This document shows positions 1 to 7,925 of a DNA stretch of 33,489 nt, piece after piece; the first letter of the stretch is position 1, and every line of letters begins with the position of its first letter. Under the pieces are notes generated by a model. That model ran no database searches and was not told the origin of the DNA. It saw nothing but the letters and a program-made list of their open reading frames with translations. The DNA is taken from positions 1 through 33,489 of the forward strand of contig NZ_LQPJ01000119.1 in assembly GCF_002101785.1 (NCBI RefSeq), written 5' to 3'. A program made the translations under genes and the position numbers. Origin of the DNA: Mycobacterium palustre (GTDB lineage: Bacteria > Actinomycetota > Actinomycetes > Mycobacteriales > Mycobacteriaceae).

Positions 1-1
1 A

Positions 2-48
2 ACGTAGGCCAAGGTCCCGGCGCCGGGCCCCGGGACCTTGGCCTACGT
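2..48. repeat. perfect 19-bp inverted repeat at window start
   Basis: Bases 2-20 are the exact reverse complement of bases 30-48, with a 9-base centre, so the first 48 bases can fold into one long hairpin. The right arm is in frame with the PPE tail (it encodes T-L-A-Y-V). The left arm puts a TAG stop at 5-7 in that same frame. A 19-bp perfect arm at the extreme edge is typical of a fold-back artefact at a contig end, but a real palindrome inside the PPE gene cannot be excluded from the window alone. Confidence 0.8.
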
Positions 49-487
49 GGTGGCGTTCGGCGCCGGCCCGGACGCGGAGGCCGGTCCGACGGTGGGCGGG
101 CGGGGCGGCGCCAAGGCGCCCGCGGCGACCGTCCCGGCGGCGGCCGCGGCGGCGCCGAGCCGGGCCGAGGCGCGCGCGCGGCGCCGCCGCCGGGCCACGA
201 TGCGCGAATACGGCGACGAATTTGCGGACATGGACTCCGATTTCGGCGTCACACCCGACTACGACGACCCCGAGCGGCTGGTCGCGGCGACCGCCTCGGG
301 AAACGGCGCCGGAACGCTGGGGTTCGCCGGGACCGCGCACAAGGACACCGTCGCGGCGGCGGCCGGGTTGACCAAGCTGGCCGGCGACGAGTTCGGCGGC
401 GGGCCGCGGGTGCCGATGGTGCCGGGCACTTGGGAGCACGAGTCGCAGGGAGGGGGAGACGACGGTTCGTCACATGGCAGTCGGTAA
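38..487 (+). CDS. PPE family protein, C-terminal part (PPE4-like, 5' truncated)
   Basis: This is the tail of a PPE protein of the ESX-3 locus. What remains is about 149 residues, rich in Ala, Gly and Pro, with an Arg cluster around residues 45-53 and an acidic stretch after it, ending near V-P-G-T-W-E-H. The conserved PPE domain lies outside the window, so the assignment rests on position: directly upstream of esxG, where M. tuberculosis has PPE4 (Rv0286). PPE proteins are secreted as PE-PPE heterodimers and are recognised by EspG, which is encoded four genes downstream. The frame is closed upstream by TAG at 5-7 inside the terminal inverted repeat, so the real 5' end cannot be seen. The 30-bp gap to esxG suggests co-transcription. 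Confidence 0.7.
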   Translation: MAYVVAFGAGPDAEAGPTVGGRGGAKAPAATVPAAAAAAPSRAEARARRRRRATMREYGDEFADMDSDFGVTPDYDDPERLVAATASGNGAGTLGFAGTAHKDTVAAAAGLTKLAGDEFGGGPRVPMVPGTWEHESQGGGDDGSSHGSR

Positions 488-517
488 CCGGAATTTCAAG
501 AAAGGAAACCAAACACC

Positions 518-811
518 ATGAGTATGTTGGATGCTCACATCCCTCAGCTGGTCGCCGCGCAGTCGGCGTTCAGTGCCAAGGCGGCGCTGATGCGCAGCAC
601 GATCAGCCAGGCCGAACAGGAAGCGGTGTCCGCGCAGGCGTTTCACGTCGGGGAGGCCTCGGCGGCGTTCCAGGCCGCGCACGCCCGGTTCGTGGAGGTC
701 GCGGCCCGGATCAACACCCTGCTGGACATCGCCCAGGCCAACCTCGGGGAAGCCGCGGGCACCTACGTGGCCACCGACGCCGCGGCCGCGTCCGGTTACA
801 CCGCCTTCTAA
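518..811 (+). CDS. esxG: ESX-3 secreted WXG100-family protein EsxG
   Basis: 97 residues, the usual EsxG length, starting M-S-M-L-D-A-H-I-P-Q. It is the partner of EsxH in a secreted helical-hairpin heterodimer exported by ESX-3, a system known for siderophore-dependent iron and zinc acquisition. The hairpin turn, where EsxH has W-Q-G, reads H43-V44-G45, so like other EsxG proteins it lacks the tryptophan. A YxxxD type VII export motif is present near the C-terminus (Y83, D87). An AAAGGA ribosome-binding sequence lies at 501-506. esxH follows after 29 bp in the same operon. Assignment is firm from sequence and context. Confidence 0.96.
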   Translation: MSMLDAHIPQLVAAQSAFSAKAALMRSTISQAEQEAVSAQAFHVGEASAAFQAAHARFVEVAARINTLLDIAQANLGEAAGTYVATDAAAASGYTAF

Positions 812-840
812 CCCGACCCACCACCGCGAAAGGACTTGTG

Positions 841-1131
841 ATGTCACAGATCATGTACAACTACCCGGCGATGCTAGGCCACGCGGGCGACATGGCGGGC
901 TACGCCGGCACCCTGCAGGGACTGGGCGCCGACATCGCCAGCGAGCAGGCCGCGTTGTCCAACGCCTGGCAGGGCGACACCGGGATGACCTATCAGGTGT
1001 GGCAGGCGCAGTGGAACCAGGCGATGGAGTCGCTGGTGCAGGCCTACCAGTCGATGGCCAACACCCACGAATCCAACACGCTGGCCATGCTCGCCCGCGA
1101 CACCGCCGAGGCCGCCAAGTGGGGCGGTTAA
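841..1131 (+). CDS. esxH: ESX-3 secreted WXG100 protein EsxH (TB10.4)
   Basis: 96 residues beginning M-S-Q-I-M-Y-N-Y-P-A, essentially the TB10.4 sequence, with W43-Q44-G45 at the helical turn and the A-K-W-G-G end. It pairs with EsxG and is secreted by ESX-3; in M. tuberculosis it also interferes with host ESCRT function. The published zinc site of the tuberculosis protein uses His14, His70, His76 and Glu77. Here H14, H76 and E77 are present but position 70 is Gln (…A-Y-Q-S-M…), so one metal ligand is replaced. AAAGGA at 829-834 is a well-spaced ribosome-binding site. Confidence 0.97.
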   Translation: MSQIMYNYPAMLGHAGDMAGYAGTLQGLGADIASEQAALSNAWQGDTGMTYQVWQAQWNQAMESLVQAYQSMANTHESNTLAMLARDTAEAAKWGG

Positions 1132-1151
1132 CCGGCGCCTCGACGACGTAA

Positions 1152-2006
1152 ATGGACGCAGCGCCCAACGCCGTCGAGCTGACGGTCGACCACGCGTGGT
1201 TCATCGCCGAAACCATTGGGGCCGGGACGTTCCCGTGGGTCCTAGCGATCACCCCGCCGTACCGTGATGCCTCCCAGCGGGACGCGTTCCTACAGCGTCA
1301 GCGGGACGAGCTGACCCGGATGGGCCTGGTGTCACCCGGCGGGGCGATCAACCCGGCGGTCGCCGAGTGGATCAGGCTGGTGTGTTTCCCCGACCGGTGG
1401 CTCGACCTGCGCTACGTGGGGCCTGCCAACACCGGCGAGCTGCTGCGCGGCCACGTCGCGCAGCGCCGGGGAACCGGCAAGACGGTGGTCGCCCTGCGCA
1501 GCGCGCAGCTGGTCACGTTCACCGCGATGGACATCGACGGCCCGCGCGGGCTGGTCCCCGTCCTCGGTGTCGGGCTGGCCCAGCGGCCGCCGGCGCGGTT
1601 CGACGAGTTCAGCATGCCGACGCGGGTCGGGGCTCGCGCCGACGAGCGGTTGCGGGCCGGCGCGCCGCTGTCGGAAGTGGTTGAGTACCTGGGCATCCCG
1701 GCATCGGCGCGGCCGGTGGTGGAGTCGGTGTTTTCCGGCCCGCGCAGCTACGTCGAGGTCGTCGCCGGCTGCCGCCGCGACGGGCAGCACTGCACCACCG
1801 AGGTGGGGATGAGCATCGTCGACACCACCGCGGGCCGGGTGTTGGTCAGCCCGACCCGCGCCTTCGACGGCGAGTGGGTGTCGACCTTCGCCCCCGGCAC
1901 CCCCTTCGCGATCGCCGTCGCGATCGAACAGCTGACCGCCCTGCTGCCCGACGGCGAGTGGTTCGAAGGCCAGCGGCTGTCCCGAGACTTTTCCGCCCAG
2001 CATTAG
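1152..2006 (+). CDS. espG3: ESX-3 cytosolic chaperone EspG3
   Basis: 284 residues, slightly shorter than the roughly 295 of M. tuberculosis EspG3 (Rv0289). EspG proteins bind the hydrophobic tip of the PPE protein in PE-PPE dimers in the cytosol and deliver them to their own ESX system. No signal peptide or membrane helix is visible, as expected for a soluble chaperone. The N-terminus (M-D-A-A-P-N-A-V-E-L-T-V-D-H-A-W) and the position between esxH and eccD3 fit. The ATG lies 20 bp after the esxH stop. No obvious strong ribosome-binding sequence precedes it, so translational coupling to esxH is possible. Confidence 0.93.
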   Translation: MDAAPNAVELTVDHAWFIAETIGAGTFPWVLAITPPYRDASQRDAFLQRQRDELTRMGLVSPGGAINPAVAEWIRLVCFPDRWLDLRYVGPANTGELLRGHVAQRRGTGKTVVALRSAQLVTFTAMDIDGPRGLVPVLGVGLAQRPPARFDEFSMPTRVGARADERLRAGAPLSEVVEYLGIPASARPVVESVFSGPRSYVEVVAGCRRDGQHCTTEVGMSIVDTTAGRVLVSPTRAFDGEWVSTFAPGTPFAIAVAIEQLTALLPDGEWFEGQRLSRDFSAQH

Positions 2007-2036
2007 ACCGATCCCCGAGACAGAGAAGGAAGAAAC

Positions 2037-3467
2037 ATGTCAATGACGTCCGGCGCCGTGATGCCGATCGTCCGTGTCGCCATCCTCACGGACACCCGGC
2101 TGACGGAGATGGCGTTGCCGGCCGAGTTGCCGCTGCGCGAAATCGTGCCGGCGGTAAAGCGGTTGGCGGCCCCCGCGACCTCGAACGGCGACGGTCAGGA
2201 CCCGGTGGACGCCCTCGCGGGGTCCCAGCTGAGCCTGGCACCCATCGGGGGGGCGCCGTTCAGCCTGGACGCCAGCCTGGACACCGTCGGGGTGGTCGAC
2301 GGTGACCTGCTGGCCCTGCAGCCGGTGCCCGCCGGCCCGGCCGCCCCCGGCATCGTCGAGGACATCGCCGACGCCGCCATGATCTTCTCGACCTCACGGT
2401 TGCGGCCCTGGGGCGCGGCGCACATTCAGCGCGGCGCGGTGGGCGCGGCCGTCGCCGTCGCCTTCCTCGTCACCGGCCTGGGGGCCACCTACCGCGCGGT
2501 GACCGGAGCGCTGTCCGGGCTGATCGCGGTAGGCGTGATCGCCGCGCTCACCGCGCTGGCCGGCCTGCTTTTCGCCGGGCGCCCGGCGCGTGCCGGCAAG
2601 GCGCTGGCCGTCGCGGCGCTGGTGCCCATCGCCGCCGCCCTCGCCCTGGCGGTGCCCGGCCGGTTCGGGCCGGCGCAGCTGATGCTGGCCGCGGCCGGCG
2701 TCGCCGCGTGGTCGCTCATCGTCCTGCTCATCCCGGGCCCCGAACGGGAGCGGGTCGTCGGGTTCTTCACCGCCACCGCGGTGGCGGGAATCGCGGTCGC
2801 GCTGGCCGCCGGTGCCGAATTGCTTTGGCAGCCAAAGGTGTTGACCATCGGCTGTGGGCTCATCGTGGCGGCCCTGCTGATCACCGTCGAGGCCGCGCAA
2901 TTGTCGGCGCTGTGGGCGCGCTTCCCGCTGCCCGTCATCCCCGCGCCCGGCGACCCCACCCCCTCGGCGCCGCCGCTGGGCGTGCTCGAGGACCTGCCGC
3001 GGCGGGTCCGCATCGGCGACGCCCACCAGAACGGCTTCGTCGCCGCCGCCGTGTTGCTCAGCGTTCTGGGGTCGGTGGCGATCGCGCCGCGCCCCGAGTC
3101 GTTGAGCGGCTTCGGCTGGTATGTCGTGGGGGCGACCGCCGCGACGTCCGTGCTGCGCGCCCGGGTGTGGGATTCGGCCGCCTGCAAGGCCTGGCTGCTC
3201 GCGCAGCCGTACCTGGCCGCCGGCGCCCTGCTGGTGCTCTACACGGCGACCGGGCGCTACGGCGCGGCCCTGGGCGCGGCGGTGCTGCTCGTCGCGCTGG
3301 CCGCGGTGTGGCTGGTGGTGGCGCTAAACCCGCGGATCGCCTCGCCGGAAAGCTATTCGTTGCCGCTGCGCCGGCTGTTGGGCTTCGTGGCGGCCGGCCT
3401 CGACGCCTCGCTGATCCCGGTCATGGCGTACCTGGTCGGCCTGTTCGCCTGGGTGCTCAATCGATGA
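2037..3467 (+). CDS. eccD3: ESX-3 inner-membrane channel component EccD3
   Basis: 476 residues, close to the usual EccD3 length. The first ~100 residues form the cytosolic ubiquitin-like domain; from about residue 125 the protein is a long series of hydrophobic helices (I count about eleven), the EccD membrane fold. EccD dimers form the core of the ESX membrane complex with EccB, EccC and EccE. The ribosome-binding sequence GAAGGA lies about 10 nt upstream of the ATG at 2037; a second in-frame ATG at 2043 is possible. The stop overlaps the mycP3 start (ATGA), indicating coupled translation. Confidence 0.95.
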   Translation: MSMTSGAVMPIVRVAILTDTRLTEMALPAELPLREIVPAVKRLAAPATSNGDGQDPVDALAGSQLSLAPIGGAPFSLDASLDTVGVVDGDLLALQPVPAGPAAPGIVEDIADAAMIFSTSRLRPWGAAHIQRGAVGAAVAVAFLVTGLGATYRAVTGALSGLIAVGVIAALTALAGLLFAGRPARAGKALAVAALVPIAAALALAVPGRFGPAQLMLAAAGVAAWSLIVLLIPGPERERVVGFFTATAVAGIAVALAAGAELLWQPKVLTIGCGLIVAALLITVEAAQLSALWARFPLPVIPAPGDPTPSAPPLGVLEDLPRRVRIGDAHQNGFVAAAVLLSVLGSVAIAPRPESLSGFGWYVVGATAATSVLRARVWDSAACKAWLLAQPYLAAGALLVLYTATGRYGAALGAAVLLVALAAVWLVVALNPRIASPESYSLPLRRLLGFVAAGLDASLIPVMAYLVGLFAWVLNR

Positions 3468-4873
3468 GGTCCGGACCCCAAGCCGGATTAGCTTGCGCCA
3501 CGGCGGTTTTCGCCGCCGCGGTGTGGGCCTGCCCGCCGGCGCTGGCGATCAGCCCGCCGACGGTCGATCCGGGCGTGCCGCCGCCCAGCGGAACCCCCGG
3601 GCCGGGTCAGCCGATGGAGCAACGCGGCCCGTGCAGCACGTCGGGCGTCATCCCCGGCAGCGACCCCGGCGTGGCGACACAAGGCCAGGCGATGCTGAAC
3701 CTCCCCGCCGCGTGGCGGTTTTCGCGTGGCGAGGGCCAACTGGTGGCGGTCATCGACACCGGCGTGCGGCCCGGCCCCCGGCTGCCCAACGTCGATCCCG
3801 GCGGCGACTTCGTCGAGACGACCGACGGGCTGACCGACTGCGACGGGCACGGCACCCTGGTCGCCGGCCTCATCGCCGGCCAGCCCGGCGACGACGGCTT
3901 CTCGGGGGTGGCGCCCGCCGCCCGCGTGGTGTCGATCCGGGCGACGTCGGCGAAGTTCTCCCCTCGAACGCCAAGCGAGCCGCCGGGCGGCGACCCGCTG
4001 CTGGCCCGGGCGTCCCTCGACGTCGCGACGCTGGCGCGGGCCGTCGTGCGCGCCGCCGACCTCGGCGCCCGGGTCATCAACATCTCGGCGATCACCTGCC
4101 TGCCCGCCGACCGGACCGTCGACCAGGCCGCGCTCGGCGCGGCGATCCGGTATGCGGCGGTCGACAAGGACGCGGTGATCGTGGCCGCCGCGGGCAACAA
4201 CGGGCCGACCGGATCGGTGGCCGGCGGCACGTCGTGTGACTCCAACCCGCTGACCGACCTCAGCCGCCCGGACGACCCGCGCGACTGGGCCGGCGTCAAG
4301 TCGGTGTCGATCCCGTCGTGGTGGCAGCCCTACGTGCTGTCGGCGGCCTCCCTCAACCCCGAGGGGCAGCCGTCGAAATTCACCATGGCCGGCCCCTGGG
4401 TGGGCATCGCGGCGCCCGGCGAGAACATCGTGTCGATCAGCAACCGCGACGGCGGCGGCCTGGCCAACGGCCTGCCCGACGATCATCAACGGCTGGTGGA
4501 GCTCAGCGGCACCAGCTATGCGGCCGGCTACGTGTCCGGCGTCGCGGCGCTGGTCCGCAGCAGGTACCCGCAGCTGACCGCGACGCAGGCGGTGCGGCGC
4601 ATCACCGCGACCGCGCACAACGGCGCCCGGGACCCGTCCAACGTCGTGGGCGCGGGCACCGTGGACCCGGTGGCGGCGTTGACGTGGGAGCTGCCCGCCG
4701 GCCAACCCGGCGCCCCGGCCGCGAAGCCGGTCGCCGTGCCGCCGGCACCGGCGCCCAAGGACACCAGACCGCGGACGATCGCGTTCGCCGGAACCGCCGC
4801 GCTGGCGCTGGTGGTCGCGGCCGCGGCCGCCGTCGCGACCATCGCCGCGCGCCGAAAGAAGGAGACCCCCTGA
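3464..4873 (+). CDS. mycP3: ESX-3 membrane-anchored subtilisin-like protease mycosin-3
   Basis: 469 residues. Residues 1-28 look like a signal peptide (…A-C-P-P-A-L-A). The S8 catalytic triad is complete: Asp98 in V-I-D-T-G-V, His129 in D-G-H-G-T and Ser351 in S-G-T-S-Y-A. A Pro-rich linker follows, then a single C-terminal membrane helix (about residues 440-462) and a basic cytosolic tail R-R-K-K-E. Mycosins act on the periplasmic side and stabilise the ESX complex. The ATG at 3464 overlaps the eccD3 stop. The TGA at 4871-4873 overlaps the next start by one base. Confidence 0.96.
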   Translation: MRSGPQAGLACATAVFAAAVWACPPALAISPPTVDPGVPPPSGTPGPGQPMEQRGPCSTSGVIPGSDPGVATQGQAMLNLPAAWRFSRGEGQLVAVIDTGVRPGPRLPNVDPGGDFVETTDGLTDCDGHGTLVAGLIAGQPGDDGFSGVAPAARVVSIRATSAKFSPRTPSEPPGGDPLLARASLDVATLARAVVRAADLGARVINISAITCLPADRTVDQAALGAAIRYAAVDKDAVIVAAAGNNGPTGSVAGGTSCDSNPLTDLSRPDDPRDWAGVKSVSIPSWWQPYVLSAASLNPEGQPSKFTMAGPWVGIAAPGENIVSISNRDGGGLANGLPDDHQRLVELSGTSYAAGYVSGVAALVRSRYPQLTATQAVRRITATAHNGARDPSNVVGAGTVDPVAALTWELPAGQPGAPAAKPVAVPPAPAPKDTRPRTIAFAGTAALALVVAAAAAVATIAARRKKETP

Positions 4874-5865
4874 TGCGCTGGCTTCGCTCGATACCGACAC
4901 CCGGCCCCGGCCGGATCACGCTGGCGCTGCTCGCCGTGGTGCCCGCCGTGATGGCCTACCCGTGGCGGTCGGCGCGCGACCACTGGCTGCTCGGCGTCGC
5001 CGCGGCCGTCGTCGTCCTGCTGTTCGGCTGGTGGCGCGGCTTGCACGTCACCACGGTCCTGGGCCGCCGGCTGGCGATCGTGCGCCGACGCGGTGGCTTC
5101 GCCCCCGAAACCCGCTCGGCCACAAGGGTTACCGCGCTGGTGCGGGTGGGACCGCCCGCCGGCGACTCCGACGTGCTTCCGCTGCCCCTGATCGCCGGGT
5201 ACCTGGACCGCTACGGCATTCGCGCCGACAAGATCCGGATCACCAGCCGCGACAACGCGTCCAACCCCACACGGCGCGAGACCTGGATCGGGATCACGGT
5301 GTCGGCGACCGACAACCTGACGGCGCTGCAGGCCCGCTCGCCGCGGATCCCGCTGCACGAGACGGCCCAGGTCGCGGCGCGCCGGCTGGCCGACCACCTG
5401 CGCGAGATCGGCTGGGACGCCGGCACGGTGGCGCCCGACGAGGTGCCGCGGCTGGTGGCGCCGAACGCCCGCGAGACCTGGCGCGGCGTGCAGCGGGGCG
5501 CGTCGGATTACGTTGCCGCATACCGGGTCGCGGTCGACGACGGCCTGGCCGAGACGTTCGACGCGATCCGCTCGCACCCGGCGCGCGAGACCTGCACCGC
5601 GCTCGAGATCGCCGGGGACGCAGCCCATCCCACCGTCGCCGCCGCGTGCGCGTTTTTGACCGACACGCCCCCCGCCGCGTCGGCGCCGCTGGAGGGGCTG
5701 ACCCCGCAGCGGGGCAATCACCTGCCCGCGCTGATGGCCCTGGACCTGTCGTCGCCGCGGCGCCTCGACGGACACGTCGCCGCGCCGGCAGGGCTGCTGG
5801 CGCGGCTGGTGTGGCCCGCCCCGGCGCCCGGCGCCCACCGGGCGGCCGAAACCGCTAGAACATGA
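4873..5865 (+). CDS. eccE3: ESX-3 membrane component EccE3
   Basis: 330 residues, matching the roughly 331 of EccE3 (Rv0292). Two N-terminal membrane helices (about residues 17-35 and 42-58) are followed by a soluble domain, the EccE arrangement. EccE sits at the periphery of the ESX membrane complex and contacts EccD. The start ATG shares its A with the mycP3 TGA, so translation is coupled. This is the last gene of the ESX-3 operon. Its 3' end overlaps the convergent hydrolase gene by 11 bp, so there is no room for a separate terminator between them. Confidence 0.93.
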   Translation: MRWLRSIPTPGPGRITLALLAVVPAVMAYPWRSARDHWLLGVAAAVVVLLFGWWRGLHVTTVLGRRLAIVRRRGGFAPETRSATRVTALVRVGPPAGDSDVLPLPLIAGYLDRYGIRADKIRITSRDNASNPTRRETWIGITVSATDNLTALQARSPRIPLHETAQVAARRLADHLREIGWDAGTVAPDEVPRLVAPNARETWRGVQRGASDYVAAYRVAVDDGLAETFDAIRSHPARETCTALEIAGDAAHPTVAAACAFLTDTPPAASAPLEGLTPQRGNHLPALMALDLSSPRRLDGHVAAPAGLLARLVWPAPAPGAHRAAETART

Positions 5866-7045
5866 CGCCGCGCAGAAACTGCGTCATCCGGCGCAGATAG
5901 TCCAGCTGGCTCACGTGCAGCACGTGGCTGCCGGGGAACCAGTGCAGCGCGCAGCGATCCCAATGCTCCCAGAGCATTACGGCCTGACCGGGCGGCGCCA
6001 TCCGATCGCCAAGGCCGGTGATGATCATCCGCCGTTGCTTGGGCACCTGCGGCCGGTAGGTCAGCGGGCAGTGATAGGCGAGCCCGGCGGCCAGCTCGTC
6101 GCGGCCGATGTTCGACAGCCGCAGGCCCAGCCCCATCAGCTTGTTGGCGGGGAACCACTCGTCGAACATCGTGCCCGGGGTCACCACGGGGCAGTTGGGG
6201 ATGACCGCCTCGAGCCGGTCCTCCACGCAGGCCACCAGCGCCGAGGTATAGCCGCCCAGTGAGATGCCGGTCAGCGCGATCCGCTCGACGCCGGTGTGGC
6301 GCAAATAGCCGACGATGGACCGGAAGTCGTGCACGGCCTGCGCCATCGCCTCGGCGAAACCGCTGAGCCCGCTGGCGAAGTAGCCGAAACCGCTGAAGGG
6401 AGAGAGCTTTTCGGCGCGCGGGCCGTGGAAGGGCAGCGTGTACATCAGCACGTCGTAGCCCGACCGGTAGTACCAGGGCAGCGTGAAGAACCGCCCGTTG
6501 GCCAAATACGACGACCCCATGAAGCCGTGGATGACGCACAGCGTGGGATGCGGTCCGTCGCCGTGGCGCCAATGCTGCGCGTGCACAACGTTGTTGGCCC
6601 GCAACGCGTTCCATCGCCGGCGCATCGCCGGGTTGATCGGCCGGAAGGTGCTGGGGAACGAGATGTTGTCGACGGTGCCGTGGGCGAGCCGCTCCGCGAA
6701 CCGATTGGCCGGCCGCGACGAGACCCGGGGCAACTCGGTGGGCGCCGGAAACGACTTGTCGGGATCCCGCTGGGCGCCCAGCTCGGCGTAGAACGACAGC
6801 TTGTCGCGGTCGCTGCCGAAGCGCACCGAGGCGGCGATGACGGCCGGCGTCACGGTGCCCGACAGCACCGACGCGACGGCGGTGCGCAACGCCAGGTCCG
6901 AGACCGAGGCCGCGTCCAGGACCAGTCGCTGGCGCGGTGACAGCGCCCAGCGCGGCGGCAGCCCGTCGGCGCCGGCGGGCACGTCGGCCCCGGGAACATC
7001 CGGAAGGGGAATCGGGGGATCGGCCGACTCCGGAGCGGGCGTCAC
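5855..7045 (-). CDS. alpha/beta hydrolase family protein (Rv0293c-like)
   Basis: About 396 residues, close to Rv0293c, which occupies the same place after eccE3. An oxyanion-type H-G-F-M-G-S motif is followed by the nucleophile elbow G-I-S-L-G-G (Ser262 with this start) and a late acid/His pair in G-L-G-D-R and G-S-H-V-L-H. These are the elements of a serine alpha/beta hydrolase; the substrate is unknown. No signal peptide or membrane helix is seen. I chose GTG at 7045 because a TAGCAT box lies 7 nt upstream, which fits a leaderless mRNA. An in-frame GTG at 7066 would add seven residues. Convergent with eccE3. Confidence 0.8.
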   Translation of the reverse strand: MTPAPESADPPIPLPDVPGADVPAGADGLPPRWALSPRQRLVLDAASVSDLALRTAVASVLSGTVTPAVIAASVRFGSDRDKLSFYAELGAQRDPDKSFPAPTELPRVSSRPANRFAERLAHGTVDNISFPSTFRPINPAMRRRWNALRANNVVHAQHWRHGDGPHPTLCVIHGFMGSSYLANGRFFTLPWYYRSGYDVLMYTLPFHGPRAEKLSPFSGFGYFASGLSGFAEAMAQAVHDFRSIVGYLRHTGVERIALTGISLGGYTSALVACVEDRLEAVIPNCPVVTPGTMFDEWFPANKLMGLGLRLSNIGRDELAAGLAYHCPLTYRPQVPKQRRMIITGLGDRMAPPGQAVMLWEHWDRCALHWFPGSHVLHVSQLDYLRRMTQFLRGVMF

Positions 7046-7052
7046 AGCCCCG

Positions 7053-7058
7053 ATGCTA
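7053..7058 (-). promoter_or_regulatory. candidate -10 box, leaderless hydrolase mRNA
   Basis: TAGCAT on the minus strand ends 7 nt before the GTG at 7045. The TANNNT pattern at this spacing is the usual mycobacterial leaderless arrangement. It decides between the two possible starts but is untested. Confidence 0.35.
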
Positions 7059-7145
7059 AACCCCACTCGGTCGCCCCCGGGGCGGCATGCGGTAATACGG
7101 TTGATCTATCGCCCGACTCGTGATGGTGTGCTCAGGAGGACCGAC

Positions 7146-7925
7146 ATGTGGGATCCCGACGTCTACCTCGCCTTCGCCGACCATCGCAGCCGACCCTTCT
7201 ACGACCTGCTGTCGCGCGTCGGCGCCAACCGCGCGCGCCGGGTGGTCGACCTCGGCTGCGGGCCGGGGCACCTGACGCAGTACCTGGGCAAGCGCTGGCC
7301 CGACGCGGTGATCGAGGCGATGGACAGCTCACCGGAGATGGTCGCCGCGGCCAAGGAACGCGGGATCGACGCCGTCATCGGCGACCTGCGCGACTGGAAG
7401 CCCAAACCCGACACCGACGTGGTGATCTGCAACGCCGCCCTGCACTGGGTGCCCGAGCACGCCGACCTGTTGGTCCGCTGGGCCGGCGAACTGTCGCCCG
7501 GATCGTGGATCGGCGTGCAGATCCCCGGCAACTTCGAAACGCCCTCGCACGCCACGGTGCGGGCGCTGGCCCGCCGCGAGCCCTACGCAAAGGTCATGCG
7601 CGACATACCATTTCGCGTGGGCGCGGTGGTCCAGCCGCCGCTGCAGTACGCCAATCTGCTGCTCGACGCCGGGTGCAAGGTCGACGTCTGGGAGACCACC
7701 TACCTGCACCAGCTGACCGGTGAGCACCCGGTGCTGGAATGGATCACCGGCACCGCGCTGGTCCCGGTGCGCGAGCGGCTCGACGACGCCGGTTGGGAAC
7801 AGTTCCGCCGGGAGCTCATCCCGCTGCTCGACGACGCGTATCCGCCCCGGGCCGACGGGACGACGATCTTTCCGTTCCGGCGGGTGTTCATCGTCGCCCA
7901 GGTCGGTGGCCAGCGCCCGAGCTGA
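7146..7925 (+). CDS. tam: trans-aconitate 2-methyltransferase
   Basis: 259 residues, near the 261 of M. tuberculosis Tam (Rv0294). Tam uses S-adenosylmethionine to methylate trans-aconitate, a spontaneous inhibitor of aconitase, in the cytosol. The class I methyltransferase motif I V-V-D-L-G-C-G-P-G is at residues 33-41, the acidic ribose-binding strand E-A-M-D-S-S follows, and N-A-A-L-H-W-V-P is motif IV. A strong AGGAGG ribosome-binding sequence at 7134-7139 fixes the ATG. Its stop abuts, with zero spacing, the stop of the convergent sulfatase gene. Confidence 0.92.
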   Translation: MWDPDVYLAFADHRSRPFYDLLSRVGANRARRVVDLGCGPGHLTQYLGKRWPDAVIEAMDSSPEMVAAAKERGIDAVIGDLRDWKPKPDTDVVICNAALHWVPEHADLLVRWAGELSPGSWIGVQIPGNFETPSHATVRALARREPYAKVMRDIPFRVGAVVQPPLQYANLLLDAGCKVDVWETTYLHQLTGEHPVLEWITGTALVPVRERLDDAGWEQFRRELIPLLDDAYPPRADGTTIFPFRRVFIVAQVGGQRPS

